Assembly (NCBI GenBank): GCA_009840545.1
Contig: VXNM01000008.1
Coordinates: 650,217-714,216 of the forward strand
Length of the DNA stretch: 64,000 nt
Source: Gammaproteobacteria bacterium
Lineage (GTDB): Bacteria > Pseudomonadota > Gammaproteobacteria > Pseudomonadales > Azotimanducaceae
Reading direction: 5' to 3'
Part shown: positions 40,214-49,021 of the stretch, piece by piece
How the letters are laid out: every line of letters begins with the position of its first letter
Numbering within the stretch: position 1 is the first letter of the stretch
The notes under the pieces: generated by a model
Told to the model about the DNA's origin: nothing
Databases searched by the model: none
The model's input: the letters and a program-made list of their open reading frames with translations, nothing else
Position numbers and translations under genes: made by a program

Positions 40214-41251
40214 TCACTCTATGTAGTCGTAGCGATTGCCCAAGTGTGTGAGGATTTCATACGGAATGGTCCTGGCAGTTTGGGCGACTTCGTCCACCGA
40301 GATCGTGTCGCCAAAAAACTGAACGTAGTCACCTTCTACTAGTTCGAGACAGTTGGAACAATCTACTTGCGTCGCATCCATGGATATGTGCCCTACAACT
40401 GGCATTCGGACTCCATTGAAAGCGCACTCTCCTCGATTAGATACGCTTCGGGGAATCCCATCCGCATAACCCAATCCCACCGTGGCTACACGAATCTCCT
40501 CTTGGGCCACATACGATGCGGAGTATCCCACAGACTCACCCTTGTGAACTCTTCTAATCTGCAAGACCATTCCTTCGCATGTAACTACCGGACGCAACGG
40601 ATTGGGACGCGCCTTCCAAGGATTTCCGCCATATAGTCCAATTCCCGGTCGCACGACGTCTCCTTGAAATTCTTCTCCGTTAAGGATTCCCGCAGAATTC
40701 CCTATGCTTGTGGGTGCACCGGGAAAGAAAGGCAACACTCTGGAGAATTCCCGGATTTGGTCGCGATTGAAGGAATGCTCCGGTACATCAGCACAGGCCA
40801 AATGGGTCATGACAAGACAGAGGTTGAACGAGTCAACAACAAGGTTTGGACAATCTCCTACAGCAATGCCAAGTCGCTGCATACCTGTGTCAATGTGTAG
40901 CGCACACGCTCGATCTCTGTAAGGTCTCCACAATTCGACCTGCAATACTGAATTGAGCACGGGCACATAGCCTTGAGAAGCGATGCGTTCCGCATCTTCG
41001 CTGTTCGTGGGACCTGACAGGACGTAAATTTCGCCCGACGTGTTTGCCTTGATGGCATCGGCCTCATCAAGCACAGCAACAAAGAAGTGCTTGCAGCCAG
41101 CCTCTCTAAGCAACCGTGATGCTCGAGAAGACCCCGTACCGTAGCCGTTCGCTTTGACCACAGCACCAGTTTCCCCAGTAGACCTTGAGCGAAAGTAATC
41201 GAAATTCGAGAGAAACGCTTGATGGTCAAACAGGATGCGACCGAGCTGCAT
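40214..41251 (-). CDS. alr: Alanine racemase
   Basis: A 345-residue PLP enzyme making D-Ala for peptidoglycan. PLP lysine is Lys33 in VVKANGYGTG (usual form VVKADAYGHG). Further motifs are HIDTGMQRLG, NSAGIL, RPGIGLYGG, VGYSASY with the catalytic tyrosine, and GYADGIPR followed by GHISMD. The length is slightly short of the usual 355-370. It begins 41 bases after the dioxygenase gene. Racemases of other amino acids share this fold, but alanine racemase is the simplest reading. Confidence 0.9.
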   Translation of the reverse strand: MQLGRILFDHQAFLSNFDYFRSRSTGETGAVVKANGYGTGSSRASRLLREAGCKHFFVAVLDEADAIKANTSGEIYVLSGPTNSEDAERIASQGYVPVLNSVLQVELWRPYRDRACALHIDTGMQRLGIAVGDCPNLVVDSFNLCLVMTHLACADVPEHSFNRDQIREFSRVLPFFPGAPTSIGNSAGILNGEEFQGDVVRPGIGLYGGNPWKARPNPLRPVVTCEGMVLQIRRVHKGESVGYSASYVAQEEIRVATVGLGYADGIPRSVSNRGECAFNGVRMPVVGHISMDATQVDCSNCLELVEGDYVQFFGDTISVDEVAQTARTIPYEILTHLGNRYDYIE

Positions 41252-41292
41252 AAATGAGCTTAGATAGTCAAAGTCACAAAGAGACCACGAGC

Positions 41293-42195
41293 CTATTCAA
41301 CTGGAGCTTCAAACTTCTCAAAATAGCGTGACTCAAGGGTTCTTTGATTCTCGTAGATAGAACCTTGGAACTTTGCAATGGGCAACGGCATTCTGACCGG
41401 AACGTCTTCCATTCTCGGTTGAAGTGTAGGTTGACCGTGGACGATCCGACTATTAAATTCCTCCATGTTCGCTACACTCTCAATCCCAGCCAGCGGCCAT
41501 GCATCGGCAGCGGCGTACTCGTACAGCAGAATTCGACGCTGCCGTCCTGACCTATTGAGAGCAGATCCGTGAATCAATCGAGCATGATGTACGGTCATTG
41601 AGCCTGCAGTTGCATGTACTTCAATCGCACCGGAGACATCTAGACCAGAAGACTCCACATCAATCGCCCCGCAAAAAGCTCCATCGCTATGGTGGTCGTA
41701 TATGGGTCCTTTGTGGGATCCCGGCAAGAACATGAGCGGACCATTGTTGCGGTCCATGTCGTCTAGAAGAATTCCTACTGCCAGCACATCCTGATTTGTA
41801 TGCGGATAAAACGCCCAGTCCTGATGCCATTCCACAGGTGAACCGTAACCAGCGGCCTTCATGTTGATTTTCCCAGCTGGCCGCAGTCTTATGTTGCGTC
41901 CAATTAGGGGCTCTAATGTCGATGTGATCGTTTCATTTCGTGCAAGTTCGTTGTAGAACGGATGAGCTAGGTGAGGTCTCTTTATCCTCCGAACACGCGG
42001 GCAGTCGGGCGTGTGAGACTCTTCAAGATCCAATATGTCGGTATGGTCCCTAAGACCGTACGCGGATTCGACAATCCGATCTGTGACATTTCGGAGCTCC
42101 GCAAGCGTTCTTCCACTGAAAGCCTCGGGCACGACAAGGTATCCCTCGGTTCGATACTGTTTAACTTGATCGCTCTTCAAGGGACTGTTCTTCAA
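41293..42195 (-). CDS. Phytanoyl-CoA dioxygenase (PhyH) family protein
   Basis: A 300-residue Fe(II)/2-oxoglutarate oxygenase. The His-x-Asp iron ligands lie in WHQDWAFYP and the distal His in HHARLIHGSALNRS, followed by an Arg expected to hold 2-oxoglutarate (RSGRQRRI). The start is TTG at 42195 with a weak GGGC upstream. The substrate cannot be told from sequence; related proteins hydroxylate small metabolites such as ectoine. It sits between coaX and alr, 36 and 41 bases away. Confidence 0.85.
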   Translation of the reverse strand: MKNSPLKSDQVKQYRTEGYLVVPEAFSGRTLAELRNVTDRIVESAYGLRDHTDILDLEESHTPDCPRVRRIKRPHLAHPFYNELARNETITSTLEPLIGRNIRLRPAGKINMKAAGYGSPVEWHQDWAFYPHTNQDVLAVGILLDDMDRNNGPLMFLPGSHKGPIYDHHSDGAFCGAIDVESSGLDVSGAIEVHATAGSMTVHHARLIHGSALNRSGRQRRILLYEYAAADAWPLAGIESVANMEEFNSRIVHGQPTLQPRMEDVPVRMPLPIAKFQGSIYENQRTLESRYFEKFEAPVE

Positions 42196-42231
42196 TCTTG
42201 GCCCATGTCTTCTTTCACATGCTTCCGCTCT

Positions 42232-42933
42232 CTACGGTAGAGCAAGTCCCAATCCATCCAGAACTAGCTCGTCTTCTGTACGACAATCGTAATCTATGAG
42301 GCCCATCAAGGACTTCTTGTCCCCGCCCACAATAAAGGTTGTTGGCACGGACCCGCAAATCTCTTCAGCAAGAGATCGAGTTTGATCGATCCATGCGACT
42401 ACCATCGATAACAAGCCGTTTCGTACCGCTTGAACAGTGTTGATCCCGAGACTGCCGTCCGGTATCGTTTCGCTGCAGGAACCAATTTGCACACTTGCAG
42501 TATCGATTGCAAGGGACTTTCGCATAGACTCCAGTCCGGGAACGATATAGCCTCCCAGATGATGACCCGTATTGTCAAGAATATCGATAGTGATCGCAGT
42601 ACCAGCGTCCACAACCATCACCGATGCCCGGACACGATTCCACGCCGCAACCATAGCGAGCCACCGGTCCACGCCCAATTCTTCAGGATTCGAGTACGAA
42701 TTAGTTACACCTGCTAATGTCTTTGAACTCTTTGCGAACTCTGGTTCTACACCGTAAGTCCGATAGATTTCGCTTCGAAGATTCTCTCGAGAAACAGAAA
42801 CACTGGAAACTCTAACTCGTTCAACAGGTAGATCCAATCGCGGTATGCATCCCGGAGAAACACTGCCTTGATCTAGTTCGCAACGCCACTTCGTTCGTGA
42901 GTTGCCACAATCAAGATCGAGAACGACGGTCAC
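42232..42933 (-). CDS. coaX: Type III pantothenate kinase
   Basis: CoaX phosphorylates pantothenate in CoA synthesis. The 233 residues show the acetate-kinase-like phosphate motif DLDCGNSRTKW, VDAGTAITIDILD and the GGYIVPGLESM motif. The GTG start overlaps the birA stop by four bases (GTGA). The birA-coaX pairing is standard in Pseudomonas and relatives, where the next genes are tRNA-Tyr and then secE. Confidence 0.93.
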   Translation of the reverse strand: MTVVLDLDCGNSRTKWRCELDQGSVSPGCIPRLDLPVERVRVSSVSVSRENLRSEIYRTYGVEPEFAKSSKTLAGVTNSYSNPEELGVDRWLAMVAAWNRVRASVMVVDAGTAITIDILDNTGHHLGGYIVPGLESMRKSLAIDTASVQIGSCSETIPDGSLGINTVQAVRNGLLSMVVAWIDQTRSLAEEICGSVPTTFIVGGDKKSLMGLIDYDCRTEDELVLDGLGLALP

Positions 42934-43916
42934 GCCAATTCCCTCAGAGAAACATCTCCACCTAAAATCTTGCGTCTCTTTCCGTCTTCGGTTTGGATAA
43001 GCAACTCTCCGTTGGATCCCAACCCAACCGCTTTCCCGTGCACACGCTCATTCGGGCTAGTGATGACGACTTCGCGGCTCCTAAACGCATCCAGTTGCAT
43101 CCAGCGTTCTCTTAGAGAAGCAAAACCGTTCGCTTCCAAGTAACGGCACTGCCGCACGACATGGTTTATGAGTTCCGCGACAAGCCGATTGCGTACTGGA
43201 CCCTCTACGTAGTCGCAAACATCCGCTACAGGATAATCTACGACTTGACGAATAGTCGACGCACTGCCTACATTTATTCCGATGCCAACTACCACTTCAA
43301 CGGGTTTGGTCGCGACTACCAACTCCGTCAGGATGCCTCCAACTTTTCCTCCTTCAATTAGCACATCGTTTGGCCACTTGAGTCTCACATCGGCTACACC
43401 GACAGATAGCAAGGCTTCGGCGACGGCAACTCCTACAACCAGACTCAAGCATGAAACTGCCGACGCTGGCATGTCGATGCTGACGCCCAGAGATAGGGCG
43501 ACCGTCTTGCCAAAGGGAGTTTCCCACTTTCGACCTCGTCGACCCCGGCCAGCGGTCTGAACTTCGGCCATCATGATGTGGCCGTCAATGCTCATTTCCT
43601 TAGATCGTTCTTGCAAGCGATCATTGGTACTGTCGGTGCAGGTGAGAATTTCGATGTTCCGTAGAGTTCCTTCGAGATCGTCAGACAAATGAATCGAAAT
43701 TTGATCCGCGTCTAGAAGTTCAGCACCTTCTCCCAGGTTCGCTCGGTCACCTATGATTTCGAATCCAAACCGCTTCAGAATGTTCAGCTCTCGCTCATCT
43801 TGACACACGTAGGACTTGCTGGATGAAATCTTTGTGTACGCCTTCATCAAGACTTCCTGTGCAATGACGTCGGAATGAGCCACTATTCTGCTTGGATTTC
43901 TCTGGGATAGTCGCAA
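42930..43916 (-). CDS. birA: Biotin-protein ligase BirA
   Basis: BirA biotinylates carrier proteins and may repress biotin genes. The catalytic region has TCTDSTNDRLQE, the biotinyl-AMP loop AGRGRRGRKWETP, and LKWPNDVLIEGGKVGGIL, with a small C-terminal domain. The N-terminal 70 residues resemble a diverged winged helix, so repressor ability is uncertain. The chosen start is TTG at 43916, seven bases after GAGGG. An ATG at 43847 after AGGAAG would drop 23 residues. Confidence 0.9.
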   Translation of the reverse strand: MRLSQRNPSRIVAHSDVIAQEVLMKAYTKISSSKSYVCQDERELNILKRFGFEIIGDRANLGEGAELLDADQISIHLSDDLEGTLRNIEILTCTDSTNDRLQERSKEMSIDGHIMMAEVQTAGRGRRGRKWETPFGKTVALSLGVSIDMPASAVSCLSLVVGVAVAEALLSVGVADVRLKWPNDVLIEGGKVGGILTELVVATKPVEVVVGIGINVGSASTIRQVVDYPVADVCDYVEGPVRNRLVAELINHVVRQCRYLEANGFASLRERWMQLDAFRSREVVITSPNERVHGKAVGLGSNGELLIQTEDGKRRKILGGDVSLRELA

Positions 43917-43990
43917 ATTCTAACCCTCGGCGAGATAAGAGGGAGTAATATTGCATTATCGAAAAAGAACCCTATATAGAGGACCTGCCA

Positions 43991-44359
43991 ATGGATAGTC
44001 GCCCTAGTTTTGCAGTGGGACACATTCAGTTGCGCGTCAACGATGTCGGAGCCGAAATGGCGTTTTACCTGGACCACGGTTTACGGGAAATCGTGAACCG
44101 AAAGGATTTTGGAATTCTCGAATTGAGAGGTGGTACACATCTCGTACTAAATCCGGTCAATGAGTCGGAACCCGCTACAACCCAAGCACCTTTTGACTTG
44201 ATGGCCGACGACATCGACGCGGCGCATGCACGATTTGTCAAGCGCGGAGACCAAGCCTCGGACATAGAGCATGGGAACATCCATTCGTCGTTCACGGTCC
44301 AAGGTCCGTCGGGCTATTCGCTACGTGTTACCTCGTCGCATGTAGCGGGACCCGTTTAG
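43991..44359 (+). CDS. VOC family (glyoxalase/bleomycin-resistance fold) protein
   Basis: A 122-residue single-module vicinal-oxygen-chelate protein. It starts with VGHIQLRVNDVGAEMAFYLDHGLREI, then LELRGGTHLVL, and ends QGPSGYSLRVTSSH, the usual beta-alpha-beta-beta-beta pattern. Metal ligands would be His near the N-terminus and Glu/Asp later, but assignment is not certain. The ATG follows GAGGA. It lies 42 bases before the DsbD-like gene and may be co-transcribed. Confidence 0.8.
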   Translation: MDSRPSFAVGHIQLRVNDVGAEMAFYLDHGLREIVNRKDFGILELRGGTHLVLNPVNESEPATTQAPFDLMADDIDAAHARFVKRGDQASDIEHGNIHSSFTVQGPSGYSLRVTSSHVAGPV

Positions 44360-44401
44360 TCAAACTTCTCGATATTCAATTCAAACTTGGAGAATGAAAC
44401 A

Positions 44402-46567
44402 GTGAGACGCTTTCAGCTCATATTGGTTGCCTTCTTGGCAACAGCTCTTTTAATCAACCAAGCCGCACTCGCCCAGGTAAGAACAGACCACTCACAAGTT
44501 GGTCTTGTCGCTGAAATCACATCTATTGCACCAGGACAGACTTTCGACGTCGCACTGTACCTCAATCCCGATCCGGGATGGCACATTTATTGGATAAATG
44601 CCGGGGACGCGGGTTTTCCACCCGAGGTCGAATGGGACCTACCTGAAGGGTTTGAGGTCGGAGACTTTCAGTTTCCAGCTCCACACTTTGTTCCGTTCAT
44701 GAATTTGATGTCATACGGGTACGACGGACCAACATTTTTTATTGCACAAGTCGCTGCATCTGCAGACTTGGAGGACGAAGTCGTACTTTCTGGTAAAGCC
44801 GAATGGCTCGCTTGCGACGATCAAATATGCGTACCTGAGGATGCGGTTGTCGAGCTAAGAATTCCAAAGGGTGACGGCGAGGAGTTCTCAGTGTGGCGGA
44901 AGGACTTCGCCAATACTCGTGCACAGCATCCGATCAAGATGGATTGGAATACTTCATTCACTTCAACGGATGACAAAGTTATCTTCGACGTTGAACTGCC
45001 CCAAGGATTTCCCGAACTCAGCAATCTCTGGCTCTTCCCAGGGGTCGAAAAACTCATCAATCATGCAGCACCGCAAACCATAAGTGTCTCGGACCAGCGT
45101 CTTCGGTTTGAAATGGTAGGTGGATCCAGAAGTGACCAATATGACGAAGCACTTGCAGTGGTTATCGCTGGCCCCGACACCGAAAACATGCAAGCGTTTG
45201 AACTGGTGGCCAAACGCGTGGATTCCTTGAGTCCCGCTGAATTCGAACAGACAGCTTCGGTTAGACCCGGCGAGTCTTTTGCGCCGGGTGAAGATAGCGA
45301 AGCTTCGGCCGCACCTGCAGGAGCAGGATCTAGCGGCTCTCCTCCAGGTACAGGGGGATTCGTCGAGTTTCTTAAGAATCTCGGATTCGCGTTTTTGGGA
45401 GGTTTGATTCTCAACGTGATGCCGTGCGTGCTCCCCATTCTGAGCCTCAAAGCATTGGCTGTCGCGGAGTTAACCGGACAAGATGCTAAAGCTGCACGGA
45501 TGGCTGGACTGGCTTACTTTGCAGGTGTACTGGTTTGTTTTGCCGCGCTTGCCAGCATTGTTCTCGCATTGCGTGCCGGAGGTGATTTGGTCGGATGGGC
45601 TTTCCATCTTCAAAATCCGACCATCATTGTGTTACTTGCGTTGTTGATCACCGCAGTTGGTTTGAACTTCTCCGGACTCTTCGAAATTCGTGGCACATTC
45701 GCGAACTTGGGCGGTTTAACAGAGCGCCTCACGAGCGGTGGAAGTTCTGAGTTCTTTACCGGACTTCTCGCCGTGATCATCGCATCGCCTTGTACAGTTC
45801 CTTTCATGGGTGTTGCGCTTGGCTATGCGCTTGTTCAGCCACTCTTCGTTGCACTCTCCGTTTTCGCTGGACTCGCCGTGGGGTTTGCGCTGCCGTATCT
45901 GCTTGTAACGATGTTTCCACCGCTTCGAAACCTTCTGCCTCGACCTGGCGCGTGGATGGAGACGATGCGTCGCATACTCGCATTTCCAATGTATGCAACA
46001 GCAATTTGGTTGGTTTGGGTATTAGGGCGACAAACTGGCGTCAATGAAGTCGCTATCGTATTGCTCGTCGTGTTGCTTCTCGCATTTACTTTGTGGTGTT
46101 GGGGTCAAGCGAACGAATCTGGCCGCGCCAGGTGGCGAGTTGTCTCCGCTCTCGGAGTACTTTCACTGATTGCCATATTGGTCTGGCCACAAGGCGAACC
46201 CGACGCACAAGCGGAAACGGTGGCGGAAGTGGAATGGTCACAAGCAACTCTTGAACAGCTCCACGACCAAGGCGATCCGATCTTTGCCTACTTCACTGCC
46301 GATTGGTGCATTTCGTGTAAGTGGAACGAGAGGATTGCACTTCAGTCGGGCGCAGTCCAAGATTACTTTATTGACAATGACATACAGGTACTTGTCGGAG
46401 ACTGGACGATGCGGGGCCCCGACATTGCTGCAGAATTGCAAAAGCATGGACGCGCTGGTGTACCAATGTATCTCTACTACAAACCGGACGGAGATATTGA
46501 CAGGCCCGTGATCCTTCCTGCCGCCTTGACACCTGGAATTGTCATCGATCACATCAAAGGAGCATAG
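44402..46567 (+). CDS. DsbD/ScsB-type thiol:disulfide interchange protein
   Basis: A 721-residue envelope protein moving electrons from cytoplasmic thioredoxin to periplasmic partners. Domains in order: signal peptide; N-terminal substrate-facing domain with Cys near 138 and 144 (LACDDQIC), like ScsB/DsbD-alpha; about eight membrane helices with the redox Cys342 (VMPCVLP) and Cys464 (ASPCTVP); and a C-terminal thioredoxin domain with Cys636 and Cys639 (DWCISCKW). Start is GTG at 44402, nine bases after GGAG. A TTG at 44387 lacks a binding site. It converges on three TlpA-like genes, the likely electron acceptors. Confidence 0.9.
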   Translation: MRRFQLILVAFLATALLINQAALAQVRTDHSQVGLVAEITSIAPGQTFDVALYLNPDPGWHIYWINAGDAGFPPEVEWDLPEGFEVGDFQFPAPHFVPFMNLMSYGYDGPTFFIAQVAASADLEDEVVLSGKAEWLACDDQICVPEDAVVELRIPKGDGEEFSVWRKDFANTRAQHPIKMDWNTSFTSTDDKVIFDVELPQGFPELSNLWLFPGVEKLINHAAPQTISVSDQRLRFEMVGGSRSDQYDEALAVVIAGPDTENMQAFELVAKRVDSLSPAEFEQTASVRPGESFAPGEDSEASAAPAGAGSSGSPPGTGGFVEFLKNLGFAFLGGLILNVMPCVLPILSLKALAVAELTGQDAKAARMAGLAYFAGVLVCFAALASIVLALRAGGDLVGWAFHLQNPTIIVLLALLITAVGLNFSGLFEIRGTFANLGGLTERLTSGGSSEFFTGLLAVIIASPCTVPFMGVALGYALVQPLFVALSVFAGLAVGFALPYLLVTMFPPLRNLLPRPGAWMETMRRILAFPMYATAIWLVWVLGRQTGVNEVAIVLLVVLLLAFTLWCWGQANESGRARWRVVSALGVLSLIAILVWPQGEPDAQAETVAEVEWSQATLEQLHDQGDPIFAYFTADWCISCKWNERIALQSGAVQDYFIDNDIQVLVGDWTMRGPDIAAELQKHGRAGVPMYLYYKPDGDIDRPVILPAALTPGIVIDHIKGA

Positions 46568-46696
46568 CTTGGACGAGAACTGTTTTTTGCCGTGTATCTA
46601 ATCGGGGCAGGCATGGGAGCTAAACAGGTTCGAATTCTGACCAAGTAGAACAACAGCTCGAAACCAAGAGAGAAACTATCTCAACGAGTTCTACAT

Positions 46697-46735
46697 AAGA
46701 AAATGCCGATGGCTCACAGTGAAGCCATCGGCATT
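46697..46735 (-). terminator. Terminator after the first TlpA-like lipoprotein gene
   Basis: Minus-strand arms AATGCCGATGGCT and AGCCATCGGCATT (46723-46735 and 46702-46714) form a perfect 13-bp stem with an 8-base loop, followed by TTTCTTATG. It lies 21 bases after the lipoprotein stop. Confidence 0.85.
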
Positions 46736-46756
46736 AAGTATCAGAATTAAGAAGAG

Positions 46757-48712
46757 CTAGCCGCCCATTTCGTCCGTTGCGGCATCGACGCTTTCACTTT
46801 CTGAATCTTCTTCCGTCGCTTCAGGTACTGGTGCTTCTCCGTATCTAGCAACCAGCAACTCATCAAGTTTGTCGGTATGAAGATCCTTCTTGATGATACA
46901 TCCTTCCGAATCCAGCAGATAGCCTTTGGGTATGAACTGAACCCCGTACGCAGCGGCTGTGGGTCCGTCCCATCCCTCAATCTCACCGAGATTGATCCAG
47001 GGAATCTCATGCTCCTCAGAAGCCGTTACCCAATCCTCGTCGGTGGAGTCGATCGATATGGCAACGATTTCAAACCCATCGTCGTTGTACGCTGCATGCA
47101 TGCGTTTCAGTTCAGGGAATGTCGCAATACAAGGACCGCACCATGATGCCCAAAAGTCGACAAGTACAAGCTCTTTCTCTTGAAGGATTCCCTCTAGAGA
47201 GACCTTTGAGCCGCTCAAGTCGGCCAAAGTGAATTCTGGAGCCTTCTGTCCCTGTACCAGAGACATGTCGTTTTCTTCCGTTTCGATTTGAAGAACTAGC
47301 TCATCACGTCGAGGGACGACACGTCTCGCTACGAGGTCTTCGTCAAGCACACTCTCAAGTCTGCCGTAGATTTCGACCGCTTCTGATCGGTTCTCAAACC
47401 AAGGCATGTACGCGCCCGCTTCCATGGCCAGGAGTGAATCGAAGGGATCCTCGGCGTTCTTGGCAAGCGTTTGCAAGGCTTCCGACTTGATCGCCTCCAT
47501 CTTATTGCTAAGCTGTCTCCATTCGGGTTCATCTTCTCCGCCGGAACTCATCATGTCCGAAAGAGTTCGAATCTCCTGATCGATAACGACGTGCTCGCAG
47601 CCTTCCGCTCGATCAGGATAGGCTGCTAACTGTTCCTCTGACAGACCTTCTGGCTCGGGCGGTTCTTCTTCCTCTGCAACGGCAGCCACTTCTTCGGCTT
47701 CGTCAGTGGCTTCGTCGGAGTCCGTGGAATCGCTAGCTTCTTTACTTTCTGATGCTTGTGCTTCTCTCTTGGCGTTCCACTCCTCCAAGTACTCAGCGTA
47801 GGCTACGTCATAGGCTACAAGAGTTGTTAGGTAGTCTTCGGACTGTTGCCAACTCTCCAAAATCTTCATGTGGCGGTCATTGTCTGACCCAGCCAGAATT
47901 GATTCCGAGTCCGTCACCCATGCGAGTGACACCGAAGACCCAGGTTCAACCACCGCCATCGTTCCCTTGTAAAAAGACATTGACGGATCGTACGCCTGTA
48001 CATAGACATTCACAACGGTAGCTTCGTCTATGTCGGCTTCAATAGAGAAAGAGCCATCTTTCAAGGCAACGCTTCCATGAGTAACCAACGCCATTTCTCC
48101 GTCCACCATGGATTGGCTAGCCACTCTCACAGTGCCATATGTCATGTCCTTTGGACCATCACCCAAATCGCCGCTAACGGTAAACTTGGTGTTCTCGTCT
48201 TGGCTTCTATTGGAAGCGCCGATCAACGACAATGTGTCGCTTGGATACTCGTCCTTGTAGTCAAATAGAGCAAAGGAAACAGCTTCTCCCTCGGGCATAA
48301 GCAATGCCGTTGTGCTCAAATTAGCATCGTCGTTGTCCGCAACAGAAATATTGACCTCAGTAGCTTCTCTGATTTCTCCCGTGATGGTCACTATACCGTC
48401 AACAAAGCTCCCTGACGCCAATTCGACGGTCTCTTCTTCGCCGTTCGTATTGGTTGTCGTTTGAGTCACAGTGATCTTCGCTGTTGACAAGTCAACCACT
48501 TCAACTGCTTCTTCCGAGGAATCGCCAGCCGATTCTGCTTCGGCTACATCGGTGCTCGAGTCAGATTCTGATTCGGCGTCCGCTTCCGGAGATGCGGACT
48601 CTACCGCAATGTATTCTCCGTTTATCGTGAAAGTCTTGAGAGGAGCCGTGTTGCAGCCCGCAAGCAATGCGAAAATGCAAATCACGCCGGTCAAACATAG
48701 ACCTTTTTTCAT
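46757..48712 (-). CDS. TlpA-like thioredoxin lipoprotein with DUF4369-like N-terminus (copy 1)
   Basis: A 651-residue lipoprotein. Lipobox LLAGC has Cys20. A short strand (KTFTINGEYIAVES) leads into an acidic Glu/Asp/Ser linker at about 35-65. Then comes a beta-rich region resembling the DUF4369 domain found before TlpA domains in Bacteroidetes. An acidic helical part and a Cys (AEGCEHVVIDQ) follow. The C-terminal TlpA domain has WASWCGPC near residues 520-525, a cis-Pro loop QFIPKGYLLD and a second Cys pair partner in SEGCIIKK. The tail is acidic and ends DEMGG. It closely resembles the 58.4-60.4 kb copy. A role as a periplasmic reductase fed by the facing DsbD is inference. Confidence 0.85.
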   Translation of the reverse strand: MKKGLCLTGVICIFALLAGCNTAPLKTFTINGEYIAVESASPEADAESESDSSTDVAEAESAGDSSEEAVEVVDLSTAKITVTQTTTNTNGEEETVELASGSFVDGIVTITGEIREATEVNISVADNDDANLSTTALLMPEGEAVSFALFDYKDEYPSDTLSLIGASNRSQDENTKFTVSGDLGDGPKDMTYGTVRVASQSMVDGEMALVTHGSVALKDGSFSIEADIDEATVVNVYVQAYDPSMSFYKGTMAVVEPGSSVSLAWVTDSESILAGSDNDRHMKILESWQQSEDYLTTLVAYDVAYAEYLEEWNAKREAQASESKEASDSTDSDEATDEAEEVAAVAEEEEPPEPEGLSEEQLAAYPDRAEGCEHVVIDQEIRTLSDMMSSGGEDEPEWRQLSNKMEAIKSEALQTLAKNAEDPFDSLLAMEAGAYMPWFENRSEAVEIYGRLESVLDEDLVARRVVPRRDELVLQIETEENDMSLVQGQKAPEFTLADLSGSKVSLEGILQEKELVLVDFWASWCGPCIATFPELKRMHAAYNDDGFEIVAISIDSTDEDWVTASEEHEIPWINLGEIEGWDGPTAAAYGVQFIPKGYLLDSEGCIIKKDLHTDKLDELLVARYGEAPVPEATEEDSESESVDAATDEMGG

Positions 48713-49021
48713 GGTTGTAACAACCTCCGTTTGTTGTTTGCTCGCAGCGCTTCAATGACAGTTTGTAGGCGAGCATGGACCATACGCAACAGAGAATCCG
48801 TTCCGTAATGGGTAGTTTTCGTGCATGGGAAGCAGTCCTGCAACGGACGATCCCTCGTACTGCGCACGTATCCTATAGGGACTACGGATTGTACAGCAAA
48901 ACAATTCGCAAGATTCGTCGCTCTTAGACTGAGCTCCAGAAAATCACCAGCGCAAAGCAATCTGCAATGCGGCTGCCTACCTTATCCATCGGTGGAAGAA
49001 AGCTAGAAGCCGCGATCGCTT
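48713..49021. other. Gap between two TlpA-like genes
   Basis: This 309-base spacer has no supported gene. A GGAGG lies 11 bases before the ATG of the downstream minus-strand lipoprotein gene. A TACAAT hexamer occurs on the minus strand near 48890, but without a good -35. There is no terminator for the upstream gene, so the two may be co-transcribed. Confidence 0.4.
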
